DNA from: DASQHY01 sp036390175
GTDB taxonomy: Bacteria; Acidobacteriota; Terriglobia; Acidiferrales; UBA7541
Direction of reading: 5' to 3'
NCBI GenBank assembly: GCA_036390175.1
Contig: DASWCG010000019.1
Location: forward strand, 1 to 19,918
DNA: 19,918 bases
In this document: positions 6,799 through 13,931 of the stretch, one piece after another
How the letters are laid out: each line of letters begins with the position of its first letter
Numbering within the stretch: position 1 is the first letter of the stretch
The notes under the pieces: generated by a model
The model's input: only the letters and a program-made list of their open reading frames with translations
What the model was told of the DNA's origin: nothing
Databases searched by the model: none
Made by a program: the position numbers and the translations under genes

Positions 6799-8220
6799 CT
6801 AAGGATTCGGAGGCGCAATCAAGAATTCATCCCCCGTGCGTCCCAGCAATAACTCCCGCCGATGCTTGAGCATCTGCAGTTCACCGGAAACCTCGATCAA
6901 TTCCTTCTTCTGCTCCACAGATAATTGCGGGCCCAGATGATCCAGCTCGTCGAACCTGGCTTGCAGCCGGGGAATTTCCCGGTCGATAAAAGCAGGCCCG
7001 ATGAAAAGGACCCGGGCCTTCTTGCTGGCGACCAGATGATGATTATTCTCGGTCCACGCCGGGATAATCCCCACGTCTCCCAGCTCGACACGGATACCCG
7101 CGGGCCCGTAATCTTTCTTGATGACCGAGAACTTGACCACCAGAGAATCGCGGGGCTCACCGGCTTTGTCGGGCATCAGCCCTCCGACATACTGGCGAGA
7201 CTGGTTCGAAAGAAAATTCCCCAGGGAATAAAAAATCACCGCGGTGCGCTGATCCTGGGTCAGGAAAGTCTCGATGGACTGCAGGACATGAGGATGATGT
7301 CCGAGCACGGCGCCGGCACCGGCCTCCAGGAAACTGTGAGCGAGCTCGATATCCTCGGGGTGCGGCGCAGGAGCATACTCGGTTCCCCAATGAATCGAAA
7401 TCAGCAGAAAATCGCATTGCGAACGAGCGGCCTTGATCTTTTCCAAAACGGCCGGCGCATCGAGCCCCGGAGCGCCACCCGATTCACCGGGATACGGGAA
7501 AAACGCGACGTGAGGTTCGCGGTCCTTTTCGGGATTGCGATTGCCATTCAGCCAGCGAGTCATCCCGAGCCAGCCGACCTTAATGCCGTTCGTTTCGATG
7601 ACGACAGGCTTCCAGGCATCTTCGGCCGTGCTCCCGGCTCCGGCAAAGAGAATTCCTTGTTCGCGCAAATGTTCAAGAGTTTCACCAAAGCCCGCATAGC
7701 TCTGGTCAAAGACGTGATTGTTGGCGAAGGAGACGATCTTAATTCCGCTAAACTTCAGAGATTGCAGTAAAGCAACGGGCGCATCGAATTGAAACGGCCT
7801 TGATCCCCGCGAATGAGCGGGAGCCACAGGGGTTTCCAGATTGACAAAGCCGAAATCGGCCTGGCGGAATACGTCGGCCACGCCTGCGAATAACGCGTCC
7901 CACCCGCCATGATTGCCTTCGGCGGGAGGCGGGGCGGCGGTTGAGGCGTCTTTTGATTCCGGAGAGCGGGCAGGCGGCGCGTCTTTCGCGGTTTGTTCAT
8001 GGGCCGCGGCAGCTTTGACCACGGATTGATGAGGGATGACATCGCCGGCGGCGGCAAACGTGATCCGGCTGATTTCGCGAGGGTAGGAGGCAGACACGGA
8101 AGTTTTTCCGGCCGCGGTACCGTGTCCCCACTTGAAAACAAGAGGGGCAAGAAGAAGCAGAGAGAGAGCCAGTGCAGCTCTTCTGATGATCCTCTTTCCT
8201 CGAACGACTTGGTCCACCAT
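6799..8220 (-). CDS. CapA-family (PGA_cap) phosphoesterase-like protein, exported or membrane-anchored
   Basis: This 473-residue protein has the CapA/PGA_cap metallophosphoesterase-like fold, known from poly-gamma-glutamate capsule genes and many uncharacterised bacterial proteins. Metal-site-type motifs are GDV (about 59-61), NLETP (127-131), FANNH (165-169), IHWGTEY (276-282) and GHHPHV (307-312). Residues 11-30 form a basic and hydrophobic export or anchor segment (KRIIRRAALALSLLLL). The ATG at 8220 was chosen because GGAAAG lies just upstream; an in-frame ATG at 8289 would add 23 residues before the signal segment without a ribosome site. It lies between mlaE and mlaF, with the mlaF start 51 bases away. 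No other capsule genes (capB/capC) are present, so a poly-glutamate role is not supported; an envelope role is more likely. Confidence 0.87.
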   Translation of the reverse strand: MVDQVVRGKRIIRRAALALSLLLLAPLVFKWGHGTAAGKTSVSASYPREISRITFAAAGDVIPHQSVVKAAAAHEQTAKDAPPARSPESKDASTAAPPPAEGNHGGWDALFAGVADVFRQADFGFVNLETPVAPAHSRGSRPFQFDAPVALLQSLKFSGIKIVSFANNHVFDQSYAGFGETLEHLREQGILFAGAGSTAEDAWKPVVIETNGIKVGWLGMTRWLNGNRNPEKDREPHVAFFPYPGESGGAPGLDAPAVLEKIKAARSQCDFLLISIHWGTEYAPAPHPEDIELAHSFLEAGAGAVLGHHPHVLQSIETFLTQDQRTAVIFYSLGNFLSNQSRQYVGGLMPDKAGEPRDSLVVKFSVIKKDYGPAGIRVELGDVGIIPAWTENNHHLVASKKARVLFIGPAFIDREIPRLQARFDELDHLGPQLSVEQKKELIEVSGELQMLKHRRELLLGRTGDEFLIAPPNP

Positions 8221-8280
8221 TATCTTTCCACTCGTTTGGCGCAAAGGCGGAACCTCCCTTGGGCCTTGCCACCAACAAAA

Positions 8281-8308
8281 AGTATACATGCAACTCGGCG
8301 TGGCCGAG
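8281..8308 (-). promoter_or_regulatory. possible capA promoter -10 with adjacent palindrome
   Basis: On the minus strand TATACT (8281-8286) matches a sigma-70 -10 at five of six bases and would give a leader of about 50 bases to the capA ATG at 8220. No good -35 hexamer is found at the usual spacing. Instead a perfect palindrome, CTCGGC-GTG-GCCGAG (8294-8308), fills the position just upstream, as an operator or activator site might. Confidence 0.3.
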
Positions 8309-8402
8309 ACCTGGTATTGGTAATTTCACAAGGAGACGAGGCAAGGGTGTCGGGTGACACGACCGCGCAGGAGAAAGGAGCGAAAACTCTGCAGTTAGTT
8401 GT

Positions 8403-8546
8403 CGCGCTGAGGGGCGCCTTATGGTTCGGAGAGCAAAATTCGTGTTCGAGCCGGTTCGAATGCTCCTGCCCGGTAAGGATCAACCGGGAAGTTGATTCTT
8501 CGGGCCTTGCGGCCCCTCAGAATGACCACCGCGCTGAGGGCGCGCT
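8403..8546. repeat. REP-like intergenic repeat block
   Basis: CGCGCTGAGGG occurs at 8403-8413 and again at 8530-8540. Between them, around 8500-8514, GGGCC and GGCCC arms with a TTGC loop form a hairpin followed by CTCAGAATGAC. The composition and hairpin resemble dispersed non-coding repeats, but only this locus is visible, so genome-wide repetition is an inference. Confidence 0.35.
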
Positions 8547-8549
8547 TGA

Positions 8550-9377
8550 TTAGACGCCCTTGCCGGCGATATACAGCATGATCTTGGTGAGGAAGAAATT
8601 GGTGACCAGCATCAAGACGGAAGAAACGACCACGGCCTGCGTAGTGGCGCGGCCGACTCCCTGCGTACCGCCGCGCACGCGCAAGCCCTGGAAGCAACCG
8701 ACCGTGGAGAGGATGAAACCGAATATCAACGGCTTGACCATCCCTTGCATAATGTCGGAAAACTCGAGCGCGTTGATGGCGCGCGTCCAGAACTCGATAG
8801 CGCCCAAGCGGAGGGTGAACGTGGAGACGGCGTAGCCGCCGATGAGTCCGACGAAATCGGCCATGGCGGTAAGCAGCGGCAGCATCAGCGTGGTGGCCCA
8901 AACGCGCGGCGAAACGAGCTTGCGGCTTGGGTCGGTGCCCATGGCGCGCATGGCATCCACCTGCTCGGTGACCACCATGGAGCCAAGTTCCGAAGCAATA
9001 CCGGAAGCGCAGCGGCCGGCAACGAGCAAGCCGGCGATGGTGGGGCCGAGTTCGCGCACCAGAGCGATGGCGACGACGTCTCCGGTGAGCGCGGTCTGGC
9101 CAAAGCGCGTGAACTGCGAAGCGGTGTGCAGAACCATCACCGCGCCGATGAAGAAGGAGGTCAGCAGAACAATGGGAAGCGAACCAACACCGATGAGGTC
9201 CATCTGCTCGAACAGGTCGGTGACATAGCGGGGATGGGTAAGGACGTTGGTGAGGGAGCGCGCGGCGAGAAAGACGTATTCCTGCACGTCAGCGATGCCG
9301 CGTTGTGTCGCGCCTACCAGGAGACCTATAGCCGAAGGTTCCGAACTGGCCAGTAGTCTGGGGTCGGTTACACTCAT
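8550..9377 (-). CDS. mlaE: MlaE-like phospholipid ABC permease
   Basis: This 275-residue integral membrane protein has the MlaE/permease hallmark stretch. ALVRELGPTIAGLLVAGR is followed by GSMVVTEQVDAMRAMGTDP, then several membrane spans and FGFILSTVGCFQGLRVRGG. As a dimer it forms the inner-membrane channel through which lipids pass to the MCE ring. The ATG at 9377 gives the usual family length; a GTG at 9446 would add 23 unconvincing residues and overlaps a possible promoter. No clear ribosome site precedes the chosen start (CCGCTTTCAG before ATG). It is the first gene of the mla-like set but is separated from mlaF by capA and a 329-base gap. MlaB and MlaC homologues are not in the window. 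Confidence 0.92.
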   Translation of the reverse strand: MSVTDPRLLASSEPSAIGLLVGATQRGIADVQEYVFLAARSLTNVLTHPRYVTDLFEQMDLIGVGSLPIVLLTSFFIGAVMVLHTASQFTRFGQTALTGDVVAIALVRELGPTIAGLLVAGRCASGIASELGSMVVTEQVDAMRAMGTDPSRKLVSPRVWATTLMLPLLTAMADFVGLIGGYAVSTFTLRLGAIEFWTRAINALEFSDIMQGMVKPLIFGFILSTVGCFQGLRVRGGTQGVGRATTQAVVVSSVLMLVTNFFLTKIMLYIAGKGV

Positions 9378-9422
9378 CTGAAAGCGGGGCGCCCCGAGCG
9401 CCCACAAAGCACAATGACCCGA

Positions 9423-9451
9423 AGCGTAGCGTCCGGCTAACGGCACGTCAA
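9423..9451 (-). promoter_or_regulatory. possible sigma-70 promoter for mlaE
   Basis: On the minus strand TTGACG (9446-9451) is followed, after exactly 17 bases, by TACGCT (9423-9428). The predicted transcript would start about 40 bases before the ATG at 9377. The -35 match is good and the -10 is weak. Confidence 0.3.
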
Positions 9452-9572
9452 GCGATTCCCTGAGCCGTCTTTAGTTACGGGCGCCCGGAGAAGACTCCGC
9501 GGGCCAAAACTTGATAGGATGCGGGCGCACAACGGGTCCGGAAAAACAACGGGAAAGAACGGAGCGATGACT

Positions 9573-9827
9573 ATGGCAGAACCCACAAAAGAAGAATTGC
9601 TGGCGCGGATTGCCGAGCTGGAGAAGCAAGCAGGCGGGAGAAAGAAAGGTTCGCTGGAATTCCGGGTCGGCGAAAAAGGCGGCGTCAGCGTGTATGGACT
9701 GGGGCGATTCCCGGTCACACTGTACTACGAACAATGGATCCGGCTGCTGGATGCGGCGGATGGACTGCGCACTTTCCTGGAAGAGAACAAGAGCAAACTC
9801 AAATTGAAAGACAGGGAACGGAGCTGA
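9573..9827 (+). CDS. small conserved-looking protein of unknown function
   Basis: This 84-residue protein begins with a short Glu/Ala-rich coiled-coil-like helix (KEELLARIAELEKQA). A compact segment follows, with SLEFRVGEKGGVSVYGLGRF and PVTLYYEQWIRLLDAADGL, then a charged helix. The middle segment (VSVYGLGRFPVTLY...QW) looks like a motif found in small uncharacterised proteins of diverse microbes; this is recollection only and I know of no assigned function. The start was chosen from GGAG eight bases ahead of ATGGCA; an ATG two codons earlier is possible. It is divergent from mlaE and is followed by a bulged GC hairpin. No signal peptide or membrane segment. The composition suggests a soluble, possibly oligomeric, binding protein. 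Confidence 0.65.
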   Translation: MAEPTKEELLARIAELEKQAGGRKKGSLEFRVGEKGGVSVYGLGRFPVTLYYEQWIRLLDAADGLRTFLEENKSKLKLKDRERS

Positions 9828-9844
9828 ATCCTGCCGACTGCGGA

Positions 9845-9864
9845 CCGGCGCGCTTCGCGGCCGG
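9845..9864 (+). terminator. possible weak terminator hairpin after the small gene
   Basis: CCGGCGCG and CGCGGCCGG pair around a CTT loop with one bulged base, 17 bases after the stop of the small gene. There is no run of T after it, so intrinsic termination would be weak. Confidence 0.3.
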
Positions 9865-9916
9865 AACTTAACTCCCGGCGGCCAGTGCGTGAGTTTAGAT
9901 CCTGGGCCACTTGAAA

Positions 9917-9954
9917 GACCCACTACGCCCCGGCGGGTGATGGGTCAGTTTCCG
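9917..9954. repeat. left boundary repeats of the DUF4349 segment
   Basis: GACCCACTACGCCCCGGCG (9917-9935) is repeated in direct orientation at 10952-10969 with one base missing. TGGGTCAGTTTCCG (9941-9954) is the exact inverse of 10944-10957. Confidence 0.6.
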
Positions 9955-10957
9955 ATTATGCGACTAATCGGGCACAAGAGAGGGTAACCAAGCTATTATG
10001 TTCCGGCATCTACGTTAGGCAGGCTGCTCGTCGATTACCTCTTGAGTGGACTAGGGAGAGGCATGAATCGCAAAATTGTCGTCCTGATTCTTGGGGTCCT
10101 GACCTCGATAGCGACGGGCTGTGGTTTCAGTAAGACTGCGCCATCGACCGCACGAATGATTGAACCTATGATGCTAGATGTACTCGCGGCGTCGCCACAG
10201 CGCTACATTGCGGAGCGCCATAAGCTTGAAGTCATCACATCGGAGTCAGAACTCCAGAAGTCCTGGGAGTCGGCGGTCGCCTTCTGTGGGACAATTCGAT
10301 GCGAAGTCGTTTCTTCTAGTATCACAACACGGGCCAGTGATTCCGTGCCCTCAGGCGTTATTTCATTGCGGGTTGCCCCGGACGACCTCAAAAAGCTCTT
10401 GGTTTATGTTGAAGAGCTGGGCAAAATCGCGCAACACACCACGCAACGCGAGGACAAAACGACCGCGCTCGTAGACACCGAGGCCAAACTCAAGAATCTC
10501 ACCAGCTTCAGGGACAACCTGAGAACGATGCTTGCAAAGCCCTCTGCAACCGTCAAGGACCTTGTGGAAATCCAAAAGCAATTAACTGACACTCAATCGG
10601 AACTGGACAGCGAGACAGCCAGGAGGAAGATACTGGCAAATGAAACGGAGAAGATTGCGGTCGAAATCTCCTTTCGTGTGGAGAGACTGAGCCGGAACAC
10701 CGGGGGTCTTGCTCAGGTCTGGAATGCTTTGCGTGATTCAGGCTCAATTCTGGCGGATAGTACTGCCTCTCTTATCACCACGATTGTTGTTATCATTCCA
10801 TGGCTGATTTTAGTTTTGCCCGCTATCTGGCTCTTGGTCAAAGGTTGGAGAAAGCTAAAACTGCGCCGAAATCGAACTTTTTCTCCTCCACCTTCGCCAA
10901 CTGCAGCGTAACTTGACGTGTAACTCCTAGTTAACGCGCTTACCGGAAACTGACCCA
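9941..10957. mobile_element. putative transposase-less cassette with 14-base inverted ends carrying the DUF4349 gene
   Basis: A 1017-base segment begins with TGGGTCAGTTTCCG and ends with its exact reverse complement. Its only gene is the DUF4349-type lipoprotein, which is clearly less GC-rich than its neighbours in places (28 of 60 bases are G or C at 10621-10680). A short direct repeat spans the outer edges. There is no transposase, so if mobile it would be a passenger or non-autonomous element; alternatively it may have been inserted between two copies of a dispersed repeat. Confidence 0.35.
10063..10911 (+). CDS. DUF4349-type membrane lipoprotein
   Basis: This 282-residue protein has an N-terminal signal ending in SIATGC (Cys20), consistent with a lipoprotein although the lipobox is not ideal. 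The middle region contains a fold typical of DUF4349 (ISLRVAPDDLKKLLVYVEELG near 110-130). A coiled-coil region follows (about 145-205, TALVDTEAKLKNLTSFRDNL and VKDLVEIQKQLTDTQSELDS), then a C-terminal membrane helix (about 237-262) and a basic tail. The family is widespread in bacteria and uncharacterised; some members are thought to act in the envelope. AGGGAGAGGC before the ATG fixes the start. The gene stands alone between inverted repeats and is more AT-rich than flanking genes, which points to later arrival. Confidence 0.82.
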   Translation: MNRKIVVLILGVLTSIATGCGFSKTAPSTARMIEPMMLDVLAASPQRYIAERHKLEVITSESELQKSWESAVAFCGTIRCEVVSSSITTRASDSVPSGVISLRVAPDDLKKLLVYVEELGKIAQHTTQREDKTTALVDTEAKLKNLTSFRDNLRTMLAKPSATVKDLVEIQKQLTDTQSELDSETARRKILANETEKIAVEISFRVERLSRNTGGLAQVWNALRDSGSILADSTASLITTIVVIIPWLILVLPAIWLLVKGWRKLKLRRNRTFSPPPSPTAA

Positions 10958-10969
10958 CTAGCCCCGGCG
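10944..10969. repeat. right boundary repeats of the DUF4349 segment
   Basis: CGGAAACTGACCCA (10944-10957) is the exact inverse of the left end at 9941-9954. GACCCACTAGCCCCGGCG (10952-10969), which overlaps it, is the near-identical direct copy of 9917-9935. Confidence 0.6.
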
Positions 10970-11066
10970 CGTTTACTGGACGCTCCTGCCACGCTTCGCT
11001 ACAATGACGGGTTTCGCGTGAGCGCGGACGCTTGCGGACGAGCGGGCCGGGCGCTCCCGAATTCCA

Positions 11067-12239
11067 ATGCTGCGCTTTGTTACTGCCGGTGAATCGCATG
11101 GCCAGGCCCTGATTGCGTGGGTCTCGGGACTTCCCGCTTCCCTGCCCGTGGACGTGGAGTTCATCAACGCGGAACTGCACCGGAGGCAACTGGGCTACGG
11201 GCGAGGCGGGCGGCAGAAAATTGAGAAAGACCGCGTGGAGGCACTCTCGGGAATCCGCCACGGAAAAACGATCGGGGCGCCGGTGGCCTTGCGGATTGAA
11301 AACCGCGACTGGCCGAACTGGGAAAAGGCGCTGGCGGTGGAGGACGCCGCGGGCGCCGAAGACGCGCAGAGGCCGCTGACGGCGCCGCGTCCCGGACATG
11401 CCGACCTGGCGGGGGCGCTGAAGTTTGACTTTCACGATGCGCGGTTTGTGCTGGAGCGGGCGTCGGCGCGGGAGACGGCGGCGCGCGTCGCCGCGGGCGC
11501 GCTGGCGAAGATTCTGCTGCGCGCCTTCGGAACAGAAATAGCCAGCCACGTAATCGCTGCGGGGAAAGTGCGGCTTGACCGCGCGGCTACCTGGCAAGAG
11601 ATTGCGGCGGTCTGCGCAAACCTGGAATCGCCGCTGCGCTGCGTGGATGCCGCGACGGAGGAGCGCATGAAGGCGGAAGTGGACCAGGCACTGCGCGCGG
11701 GCGACTCGGTGGGGGGAATTTTCGAAGTGGTGGCGCACAACGTGGTCCCGGGACTGGGCAACCACGCGCAGTGGGACGAAAAACTCGACGGGTTGCTGGC
11801 GCGCGCGGTCATGTCCATCCAGGCGGTCAAGGGAGTGGAGATTGGCAGCGGAGTTTCAAACGCCACATCGTACGGTTCGGAAGTGCAGGACGAAATCCGT
11901 TACGATGCCGCCGCGCGGAGGTTCCAGCGGCCGACCAATCGCGCCGGAGGCCTGGAGGGCGGGATCACCAATGGAGAAGACGTCGTGGTGCGCGGCTACC
12001 TGAAGCCCATCTCCACGCTGCGGCGCGCCATGGAAACGGCGGATCTGAAAACGAAGACGCCGGTGAAAGCCGCCTACGAGCGTTCGGACATTTGCGTCGT
12101 GCCGGCCGCAGGAGTCGCGGGCGAGGCGATGACCGCGCTGGTGCTCGCCGGAGCGTTCCTGCAAAAATTCGGCGGCGATTCGGTTGCGGAAACGAAACGG
12201 AATTTCGAGAGTTATCAGCGGCAATTGGAGGCCTTCTGA
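11067..12239 (+). CDS. aroC: chorismate synthase
   Basis: This 390-residue protein matches chorismate synthase, which turns 5-enolpyruvylshikimate-3-phosphate into chorismate with reduced FMN, the last step of the shikimate pathway. Signature blocks are present in order: TAGESHG (6-12), GYGRGGRQKIEKDRVEALSG, RPGHADLAGALKFDF, LERASARETAARVAAGA, GDSVGGIFEVVAHNVVPGLG, NRAGGLEGGITNGE and VPAAGVAGEAMTALVLA. The length is normal. The ATG at 11067 puts the protein start at the family's usual MxRFxTAGESHG. The ribosome site is weak. It starts ~155 bases after the DUF4349 gene, and def follows after 34 bases, suggesting an aroC-def-fmt transcript. Confidence 0.97.
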   Translation: MLRFVTAGESHGQALIAWVSGLPASLPVDVEFINAELHRRQLGYGRGGRQKIEKDRVEALSGIRHGKTIGAPVALRIENRDWPNWEKALAVEDAAGAEDAQRPLTAPRPGHADLAGALKFDFHDARFVLERASARETAARVAAGALAKILLRAFGTEIASHVIAAGKVRLDRAATWQEIAAVCANLESPLRCVDAATEERMKAEVDQALRAGDSVGGIFEVVAHNVVPGLGNHAQWDEKLDGLLARAVMSIQAVKGVEIGSGVSNATSYGSEVQDEIRYDAAARRFQRPTNRAGGLEGGITNGEDVVVRGYLKPISTLRRAMETADLKTKTPVKAAYERSDICVVPAAGVAGEAMTALVLAGAFLQKFGGDSVAETKRNFESYQRQLEAF

Positions 12240-12273
12240 AACGCGCCGGCAAGGCGCGACGAACGAAACGGCT

Positions 12274-12783
12274 ATGCTCTACCCCATCGTAAAATACGGC
12301 GCGGAGGTCCTGACGCGTCCGGCAACGCGGGTCACGAAATTTGACGCCGACTTCGAGACGCTGTGCGCAGATATGTTCGAATCCATGTACGCGGCACAAG
12401 GCGTGGGACTGGCGGCGCCGCAAATCGGGAAAAGCGTGCGCCTGGCGGTGATTGACGTTACGGTGGGAAAGAATCCCGAAGCGAAGCTGGTGCTCGTCAA
12501 CCCGGAGATCATTCACGCCGAAGGGGAACATCGCGACGAAGAAGGATGCCTCTCGGTGCCGGGGTTTCGCGGCGCGGTGATCCGGCCGCAGTTTGTGACG
12601 GTGCGCGCGCAAAATGCAAAAGGAGAAACGTATGAGATGCGCGGCGAAGGTCTGCTGGGGCGCGCCTTCTGCCACGAGATTGACCATCTGAACGGCGTTC
12701 TGTTCATCCAGCACCTCAGCCTGATCAAGCGCGACCTCATCAAGCGAAAAATCCGCAAGCTCAGCAAGCGCGGCGAGTGGTGA
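12274..12783 (+). CDS. def: peptide deformylase
   Basis: This 169-residue metalloenzyme removes the formyl group from the first Met of new proteins at the ribosome exit. All three family motifs are seen: GVGLAAPQ (43-50), EGCLS (90-94, with metal-ligand Cys92) and HEIDH (134-138, metal ligands His134 and His138, catalytic Glu135). The ATG at 12274 was chosen because the N-terminus MLYPIVKYGAEVLTRPA aligns with the usual start; a longer frame from 12184 overlaps aroC without support. No strong ribosome site is visible, so it may be translated by coupling to aroC. fmt starts 21 bases after its stop, the typical def-fmt pairing for formyl-Met addition and removal. Confidence 0.97.
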   Translation: MLYPIVKYGAEVLTRPATRVTKFDADFETLCADMFESMYAAQGVGLAAPQIGKSVRLAVIDVTVGKNPEAKLVLVNPEIIHAEGEHRDEEGCLSVPGFRGAVIRPQFVTVRAQNAKGETYEMRGEGLLGRAFCHEIDHLNGVLFIQHLSLIKRDLIKRKIRKLSKRGEW

Positions 12784-12804
12784 CCGGGGCTGCGCCGGAG
12801 GGCC

Positions 12805-13737
12805 ATGCGCATCGTCTTCTGCGGGACACCGGAGTTCGCCGTTCCTGCGCTGAGCCATCTTCTGGCTCAAACAAATTTCCAGGTCGAGAGCGTGGTCACG
12901 CAGCCGGAGCGCCCGCAAGGACGGCAACAAGAAATTGTTCCCTCGCCTGTGAAGGAAGCGGCGCGCGCGGCGGGTGTCCCGGTGTTTCAGCCGGCCAGCA
13001 TCAAAGGGGAAGAAGCTTTCGAGTTTTTCAAGCGCATCGCACCGGATGCGGTAGCGATCATTGCTTACGGGCAAATCATTCCGGCGCCGCTGCTGGCAAT
13101 TCCCCGATTCGGATGGATTAACCTGCACGCTTCGCTGCTGCCGAAGTACCGCGGAGCCGCTCCGATCCATTGGGCCATCGCCAACGGGGAAACGCGGACG
13201 GGGCTGACGACCATGCGGATTGACGCCGGCTTGGACACGGGCGACATCCTGCTGCAATCCGAAATCGCAATTGGCCAGGATGAAACGGCGCCCGAGCTTT
13301 CCAAGCGAATGGCCGAGGCCGGAGCGCCGCTGGTGGGCGAGACACTGCGGAAACTCGAGCGCGGCGAAGTGACGCCGAAAGCACAGGAGCATTCGCGCGC
13401 GTCGTTTGCGCCGATTTTGAAGCGCGAAGACGGGCGGGTGGACTGGCGGCTTTCCGCGGAGCAGGTCTACAACCGGATGCGCGGATTTGCGCCGTGGCCC
13501 GGGGCATTCACAACATTTCGCGGGCAGACTTGCCACGTTTGGGGACGGCCGAAATCGCCGGGACGTCCTGCGGACGCGCCGGGAGCTATCGTTGCCGTTG
13601 GCGAATCAATTTTCGTGGCCTGCGGCAGCGGGAGCTGGCTGGAGCTGGACAGCGTCCAACTGGAAGGGCGGAAGCGGGTTTCCGCGCCGGACTTTGCCAA
13701 CGGGGCGCGGCTCAAACAACACGAGAAGTTCGCGTAG
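12805..13737 (+). CDS. fmt: methionyl-tRNA formyltransferase
   Basis: This 310-residue enzyme transfers a formyl group from 10-formyl-tetrahydrofolate to initiator Met-tRNA. The N-terminal transformylase domain starts MRIVFCGTPEFAVPAL. It contains INLHASLLPKYRGAAPI with catalytic Asn106 and His108, and DAGLDTGDILL with Asp144. The C-terminal tRNA-binding domain is seen from about residue 205 (RVDWRLSAEQVYNRMRGFAP). GGAGGG three bases before the ATG supports the start. It is the partner of the preceding def. A GC hairpin at 13817-13831 may end the transcript before the TldD gene. Confidence 0.97.
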   Translation: MRIVFCGTPEFAVPALSHLLAQTNFQVESVVTQPERPQGRQQEIVPSPVKEAARAAGVPVFQPASIKGEEAFEFFKRIAPDAVAIIAYGQIIPAPLLAIPRFGWINLHASLLPKYRGAAPIHWAIANGETRTGLTTMRIDAGLDTGDILLQSEIAIGQDETAPELSKRMAEAGAPLVGETLRKLERGEVTPKAQEHSRASFAPILKREDGRVDWRLSAEQVYNRMRGFAPWPGAFTTFRGQTCHVWGRPKSPGRPADAPGAIVAVGESIFVACGSGSWLELDSVQLEGRKRVSAPDFANGARLKQHEKFA

Positions 13738-13816
13738 CATCCCAGAGATTGGCCGTGCAAGATTCCGGGAGGGTGCCCGCCCAAAGCACAACCAGGGCAG
13801 ATAGGGTTTGCCGGAA

Positions 13817-13831
13817 GCCGCCCTTCGCGGC
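13817..13831 (+). terminator. possible weak terminator downstream of fmt
   Basis: GCCGC and GCGGC arms enclose CCTTC in the 194-base gap between fmt and the TldD gene. No T-run follows, so the call is tentative. I see nothing else firm in this gap. Confidence 0.22.
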
Positions 13832-13931
13832 ATACTGAAACTGAAGCAACACGATTGCCGAAGAATGATCTTCAGCGAATGCCGGGCATAAATAATCTCA
13901 GGGAGAACGCGGGCAATCCAGCCGCCACCAA

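Larger units (their letters stand above)
8221..8549. other. gene-free interval between mlaE and capA-like gene
   Basis: No convincing protein is encoded here: frames on both strands lack recognisable domains. The capA-proximal part holds a possible promoter and palindrome (8281-8308). The mlaE-proximal part (8403-8546) holds two copies of CGCGCTGAGGG and a GGGCC-TTGC-GGCCC hairpin that looks like a dispersed intergenic repeat. The gap breaks the otherwise compact mla-like series. Confidence 0.55.

Noticed and set aside
6799..8220. Poly-gamma-glutamate capsule locus suggested by the CapA-like protein
   Set aside because: No capB, capC or capD homologue is present; the neighbours are lipid-transport genes.
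8419..8901. Minus-strand frame extending from MlaE into the gap
   Set aside because: Out of frame with mlaE, His/Arg-rich, and only a shadow of the permease plus non-coding sequence.
9941..10957. Complete insertion sequence
   Set aside because: Inverted ends are present, but the only gene is a DUF4349 lipoprotein; there is no transposase and no clean target duplication, so it is kept only as a putative cassette.
11965..13536. Minus-strand open frame (523 codons) across aroC, def and fmt
   Set aside because: It spans three well-supported genes in antisense, and its product has no recognisable domain.
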